From positions 30,031-38,530 of the forward strand of contig DCTO01000102.1 of assembly GCA_002329285.1 (NCBI GenBank): a DNA stretch of 8,500 bases, written 5' to 3'. Below are positions 6,131-8,500 of this stretch, in pieces. A program made the translations under genes and the position numbers. A model generated the notes under the pieces. That model saw nothing but the letters and a program-made list of their open reading frames with translations, was not told the DNA's origin and did not search any database. Every line of letters starts with the position of its first letter. The stretch's first letter is position 1. The DNA comes from Ruminococcaceae bacterium UBA1438 (GTDB taxonomy: Bacteria; Bacillota; Clostridia; Oscillospirales; Acutalibacteraceae).

Positions 6131-7366
6131 ATGAAAAAGTGTATTATGATTATTGCACCGCAAGTACTTCCAATTCCTGATGTTCGTGGCGGTGCAACTG
6201 AAATGTTGATAACTAATCTGCTTAAAGAAAATGAGAAGCAACATCAAGTAGATTTTGTTGTAGTTTCAAAATATGATAAAGAAGCAGAAAAACATAAGTA
6301 TTTGAATTCAAAATTCTATTATTTTGATGGCGATAATCTAGTTAATGATAAGATAAAGCTGTTAAGCTTTAAGTTTTTTATTTTAAGGGTTTCGACAAAG
6401 ATTAAAAGAATTGCAAAAAAAATTGGCTTAGTTGTAAAGAACTGGAATGACGATATAGTTTATCTTGATTTGTTTCATTTTCAATGCTTTCAAATCGCAA
6501 AAAAGGAAAAAGTGGATATATTAATTAATTGCGGTTCAGGAATTGTTGATGAATATAAAATTTTTTATAAATTCCCAGGGAAAGAGAATATATACTATTA
6601 TTTACATTGGGTGCAAGAAGAAAATGTTAAGTTTAGACAAATAATAAATAATAGCATTTCAATCAGTTCTTTTGTAAAGAATGAATGGGTTAAGGATAAA
6701 CAAATATATGGAAAAAACCTTGTTCTTTATAGTGGAATTGACATTCAGAGATTTAGTTTTGAAACCAACTATACTGAAAAGCAAAAGTTAAGAAAAAGTA
6801 TTGGAGTTGGAGAAAAGGATACATTAATTATATATTGTGGAAGATTAGTAAGGGAAAAGGGCATTTCTGAATTATTAAAAGCATTTGATTTGTTAAACGA
6901 TAATAAAAACTTTAAATTGTTAGTAATAGGAAGCGTGGCATTTGCTAATAATGCATCAACAGATTTTTCAAACGCGATAGTTTCTAAAATGAAAAGCATA
7001 AAATCTGTAACTTATTTGGGATATATTCCTAATGATGTGCTCCCCAAATACTATAATATATCGGATATAATGGTGATTCCCACTACCTGCCAGGAAGGCG
7101 CTGGGCTTGTTGCAATCGAGGGAATGGCTTCAGGATTACCTTTAATTGTTACTGATTCAGGCGGCATGGTAGAATATGTTAATAATGATTGCGCAATAAA
7201 AATTCCAATAGATGATGAACTGCCGGTAAATTTGAAAAATGAAATTTTAAGACTGGCAGAAGATAAAGAAAAAATGAAAAAAATGGGAGAAGCAGGAAAG
7301 GCAAGATCCCGATTGTTTTCAAAAGAAAACTATTACAATAATTTTGTTAGTTTGTTTGATAACTAA
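6131..7366 (+). CDS. Glycosyltransferase family 4 (GT-B fold) protein
   Basis: Predicted retaining glycosyltransferase (411 residues) working at the cytoplasmic face on the lipid-linked glycan; sugar specificity is not readable. The N-terminal domain opens with a beta strand and the PDVRGGATE loop (16-24), the usual GT4 acceptor-side motif. The C-terminal donor domain is clear: YSGIDIQRF (200-208), YCGRLVREKGI (235-245), the LGYIP segment (296-300), and EGAGLVAIEGMASGLP (322-337) with the E-x7-E pair E322/E330, then the TDSGGMVEYV loop (341-350). The ATG at 6131 has no good Shine-Dalgarno sequence; no better in-frame start is visible, and the product begins as expected for the family. It is in the same frame as the upstream gene, with only TGA 6071 and 19 sense codons between. 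Most of the gene is AT-rich, but DNA for the donor-binding motif (7081-7140) is about 57% GC. Confidence 0.92.
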   Translation: MKKCIMIIAPQVLPIPDVRGGATEMLITNLLKENEKQHQVDFVVVSKYDKEAEKHKYLNSKFYYFDGDNLVNDKIKLLSFKFFILRVSTKIKRIAKKIGLVVKNWNDDIVYLDLFHFQCFQIAKKEKVDILINCGSGIVDEYKIFYKFPGKENIYYYLHWVQEENVKFRQIINNSISISSFVKNEWVKDKQIYGKNLVLYSGIDIQRFSFETNYTEKQKLRKSIGVGEKDTLIIYCGRLVREKGISELLKAFDLLNDNKNFKLLVIGSVAFANNASTDFSNAIVSKMKSIKSVTYLGYIPNDVLPKYYNISDIMVIPTTCQEGAGLVAIEGMASGLPLIVTDSGGMVEYVNNDCAIKIPIDDELPVNLKNEILRLAEDKEKMKKMGEAGKARSRLFSKENYYNNFVSLFDN

Positions 7367-7375
7367 AGGTAAAAA

Positions 7376-8287
7376 ATGAGTATTGCAATAATTGTACCGG
7401 TATATAAAGTCGAAAAGTATTTATCTAGATGTGTTGATAGCATTTTGAATCAAACCTATCAGGATTTTGAATTGATACTTGTTAATGATGGTTCGCCTGA
7501 TAATTGCGGCAAAATCTGCGATGAATACGCTGAAAAGGACAACCGCATATATGTTATCCATAAAGAAAACGGCGGCCTTTCCGATGCTCGAAATGCTGGC
7601 CTTGATTGGATGTTTGCAAACAGCAAATCAGAGTGGCTGACATTTGTTGACAGCGATGATTGGATTCATCCTCAATATTTAGAAGTTATGCTTGATGCAG
7701 TTATAAATAATGGTGCTCTTATGTCAATTTGTAACTATGTTCAAGCAAATGAGCTTTCAAGTTTTAATATGATTTCAGATTATGATGTTATCCTTAAGGA
7801 ATCTGAAGAAGCGTATGTTGATGATGAGATTGCAACAATGCCTGCGTTTACTAAACTATATAGTCGCGTTCTATGGAAGGACTTAAGATTTCCTAAAGGA
7901 AAATTGCACGAAGATGCGTATATAACACATATCCCGATTTTTTCTGCAAAAAAAATAGCAACGGTTCATGAAAAATTATACTTTTATTATTATAATGAAA
8001 CCGGAATAATGAACAGTAGTTGGTCTCCAAAAAGGATGGATGAGTTAGATGCCTGGAAAAAAAGACTGAAGTATCTTAAACAGAATAATTATAAAAATGC
8101 ATATAAAAAAGATTTGCAATCGTTTTTATGGATTTTTATTCAGAGATTATCAGAAATTGATAAAAAGAAATACAATAAATACATTGTCATAATAAAACTT
8201 TCGTTAATTGATGCGCTTATTAAATCACAGCACAGTTTGAATTTGAAACAGAAAAGAGATTTTTTTCATTTAATTAGAACAAATTAA
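7376..8287 (+). CDS. Glycosyltransferase family 2 (GT-A fold) protein, EpsJ-like
   Basis: Second GT2 enzyme of the window (303 residues), predicted cytoplasmic. Motifs are IIVPVYKVEKYLSRC (5-19), VNDGSPDNCG (36-45), ENGGLSDARN (64-73), the metal-binding VDSDDWIHP (91-99) and a catalytic HED at 178-180 followed by the YYYNETGIMNSS stretch (204-215) common in EpsJ/WaaB-style capsule GT2 enzymes. The last 80 residues are rich in lysine and aromatics and poorly conserved. AAGG at 7366-7369 overlaps the previous stop and lies six bases before the ATG. The first 95 residues closely track the GT2 gene at 649, including a shared 15-base DNA match (844-858 and 7562-7576). GC is about 47% at 7561-7620, higher than in the AT-rich C-terminal coding region. 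Donor and linkage are unknown. Confidence 0.93.
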   Translation: MSIAIIVPVYKVEKYLSRCVDSILNQTYQDFELILVNDGSPDNCGKICDEYAEKDNRIYVIHKENGGLSDARNAGLDWMFANSKSEWLTFVDSDDWIHPQYLEVMLDAVINNGALMSICNYVQANELSSFNMISDYDVILKESEEAYVDDEIATMPAFTKLYSRVLWKDLRFPKGKLHEDAYITHIPIFSAKKIATVHEKLYFYYYNETGIMNSSWSPKRMDELDAWKKRLKYLKQNNYKNAYKKDLQSFLWIFIQRLSEIDKKKYNKYIVIIKLSLIDALIKSQHSLNLKQKRDFFHLIRTN

Positions 8288-8292
8288 TTATG

Positions 8293-8321
8293 TTGACGAT
8301 AATCCTGAATTATTGTTTAAA
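8293..8321 (+). promoter_or_regulatory. Candidate sigma-70/SigA-type promoter before the CapE-like gene
   Basis: TTGACG (8293-8298, five of six consensus bases) and TTTAAA (8316-8321, four of six) are separated by exactly 17 bases, in the longest intergenic gap of the window. A start near 8328 would give a leader of about 35 bases. In AT-rich DNA such matches occur by chance, and the same bases can also form a stem-loop, so this is only a candidate internal promoter. Confidence 0.35.
8295..8317 (+). other. Imperfect stem-loop between the second GT2 gene and the CapE-like gene
   Basis: Bases 8295-8303 can pair with 8309-8317 around the loop CCTGA, giving nine pairs that include one G-C and two G-U. 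It begins eight bases after the GT2 stop. No T-rich run follows (the next bases are TAAAAG), so it does not qualify as an intrinsic terminator. It could be an mRNA-processing or stabilising hairpin, or chance. Confidence 0.25.
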
Positions 8322-8351
8322 AGAAAAAGTATGAAATAATCTCGCTTAAGC

Positions 8352-8358
8352 GGAGGAG
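8352..8358 (+). promoter_or_regulatory. Strong ribosome binding site of the CapE-like gene
   Basis: GGAGGAG lies four bases before the ATG at 8363. It is the strongest Shine-Dalgarno sequence in the window, suggesting efficient translation of this gene compared with the weakly primed genes at 3842-6131. A ten-base palindrome, CGCTTAAGCG (8343-8352), touches its 5' edge. Confidence 0.75.
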
Positions 8359-8362
8359 AATA

Positions 8363-8500
8363 ATGTCTGAATTTACAAACAAAACCCTGATGATAACAGG
8401 GGGTACGGGGTCGTTTGGCAACACCGTGCTCAAGCATTTTTTAACAACTGATATCGGCGAAATACGCATTTTCTCGCGCGATGAGAAAAAGCAGGACGAT
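8363..8500 (+). CDS. capE: CapE-like UDP-N-acetylglucosamine 4,6-dehydratase, N-terminal part (3' end outside window)
   Basis: Only 46 codons are present before the window ends. The Rossmann dinucleotide-binding motif TGGTGSFG is at residues 12-19, and the run EIRIFSRDEKKQDD (33-46) is highly characteristic of the CapE/WbjB group of short-chain dehydrogenase/reductase enzymes. CapE converts UDP-GlcNAc by 4,6-dehydration and 5-epimerisation, the first step toward UDP-N-acetyl-L-fucosamine; the enzyme is cytoplasmic and uses bound NADP. Related PseB and FlaA1 dehydratases share the glycine motif but usually differ in the SRDE-KKQDD continuation, so CapE is preferred. The start is fixed by GGAGGAG just upstream. 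The DNA is near 50% GC (8401-8460), back at the level of the ATPase domain and unlike the AT-rich genes before it. Genes for the next steps of the pathway would be expected downstream, outside this window. Confidence 0.85.
   Translation, partial: MSEFTNKTLMITGGTGSFGNTVLKHFLTTDIGEIRIFSRDEKKQDD

Larger units (their letters stand above)
3320..7080. other. AT-rich compositional island (putative exchangeable cassette)
   Basis: Hand counts show 52-55% GC in 60-base blocks of the ATPase domain (2761-2820 and 3241-3300), 37% at 3301-3360, then 28% and 25% in the next two blocks. Low values continue through the pyruvyl-transferase-like gene (20% at 4081-4140), the Fe-S protein gene (30% at 5701-5760) and most of the GT4 gene (32% at 7021-7080). 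A block at 7081-7140 is 57%, and the start of the CapE-like gene is about 50%. The left edge is sharp and falls inside a gene; the right edge is diffuse. No insertion sequence, direct repeat or integrase marks either end, so homologous exchange or old domain shuffling is more likely than transposition. Edges are approximate. Confidence 0.6.

Noticed and set aside
3320..7080. The AT-rich island as an insertion sequence or integrative element.
   Set aside because: No transposase, integrase, terminal inverted repeats or target duplications were found; the left edge is inside an intact reading frame.

Overview
The window is a slice of a polysaccharide biosynthesis and export locus. It most likely comes from a low-GC Gram-positive bacterium of the Clostridia (Bacillota), such as a gut or rumen commensal. 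This placement is inferred from the moderately AT-rich DNA, the GGAG-type ribosome binding sites, and the style of the glycosyltransferases and transporter; no rRNA or other phylogenetic marker is present. All nine genes lie on the + strand with short gaps (2 to 75 bases), so the block reads as one transcription unit or nearly so. No tRNA, rRNA, CRISPR array, insertion sequence or minus-strand gene was seen.

Layout: (1) positions 1-636, the 3' part of a putative capsule-type glycosyltransferase-like gene whose start lies upstream; (2) 649-1680, a GT2 glycosyltransferase; (3-4) 1683-2540 and 2555-3832, an ABC-2 polysaccharide exporter, permease then ATPase, the ATPase carrying a Wzt-like C-terminal domain; (5-6) 3842-4939 and 4955-6073, a polysaccharide pyruvyl transferase family protein followed by a two-[4Fe-4S] F420 hydrogenase/dehydrogenase beta-subunit-like protein; (7) 6131-7366, a GT4 glycosyltransferase; (8) 7376-8287, a second GT2 glycosyltransferase; (9) 8363 to the edge, the first 46 codons of a CapE-like UDP-GlcNAc 4,6-dehydratase, which makes a nucleotide-sugar precursor.

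Working model (inference): nucleotide sugars from enzymes such as the CapE-like protein are assembled by the GT2 and GT4 enzymes on a cytoplasmic lipid carrier. The pyruvyl-transferase-like and iron-sulfur proteins modify or tailor the glycan. The ABC transporter then moves the finished chain across the membrane, with the ATPase C-terminal domain probably recognising the chain or its end group.

Most interesting points: base composition falls abruptly from about 55% to about 27% GC inside the ATPase gene, near the junction between its conserved ATPase domain and its variable C-terminal domain. The following cassette (C-terminal domain, pyruvyl-transferase-like, Fe-S protein, most of the GT4) stays AT-rich, which suggests a modular swap of export specificity together with tailoring genes. 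The Fe-S protein gene also ends at an in-frame A AAA AAA heptamer, where a -1 shift would replace the last three residues with a 16-residue basic and hydrophobic tail.
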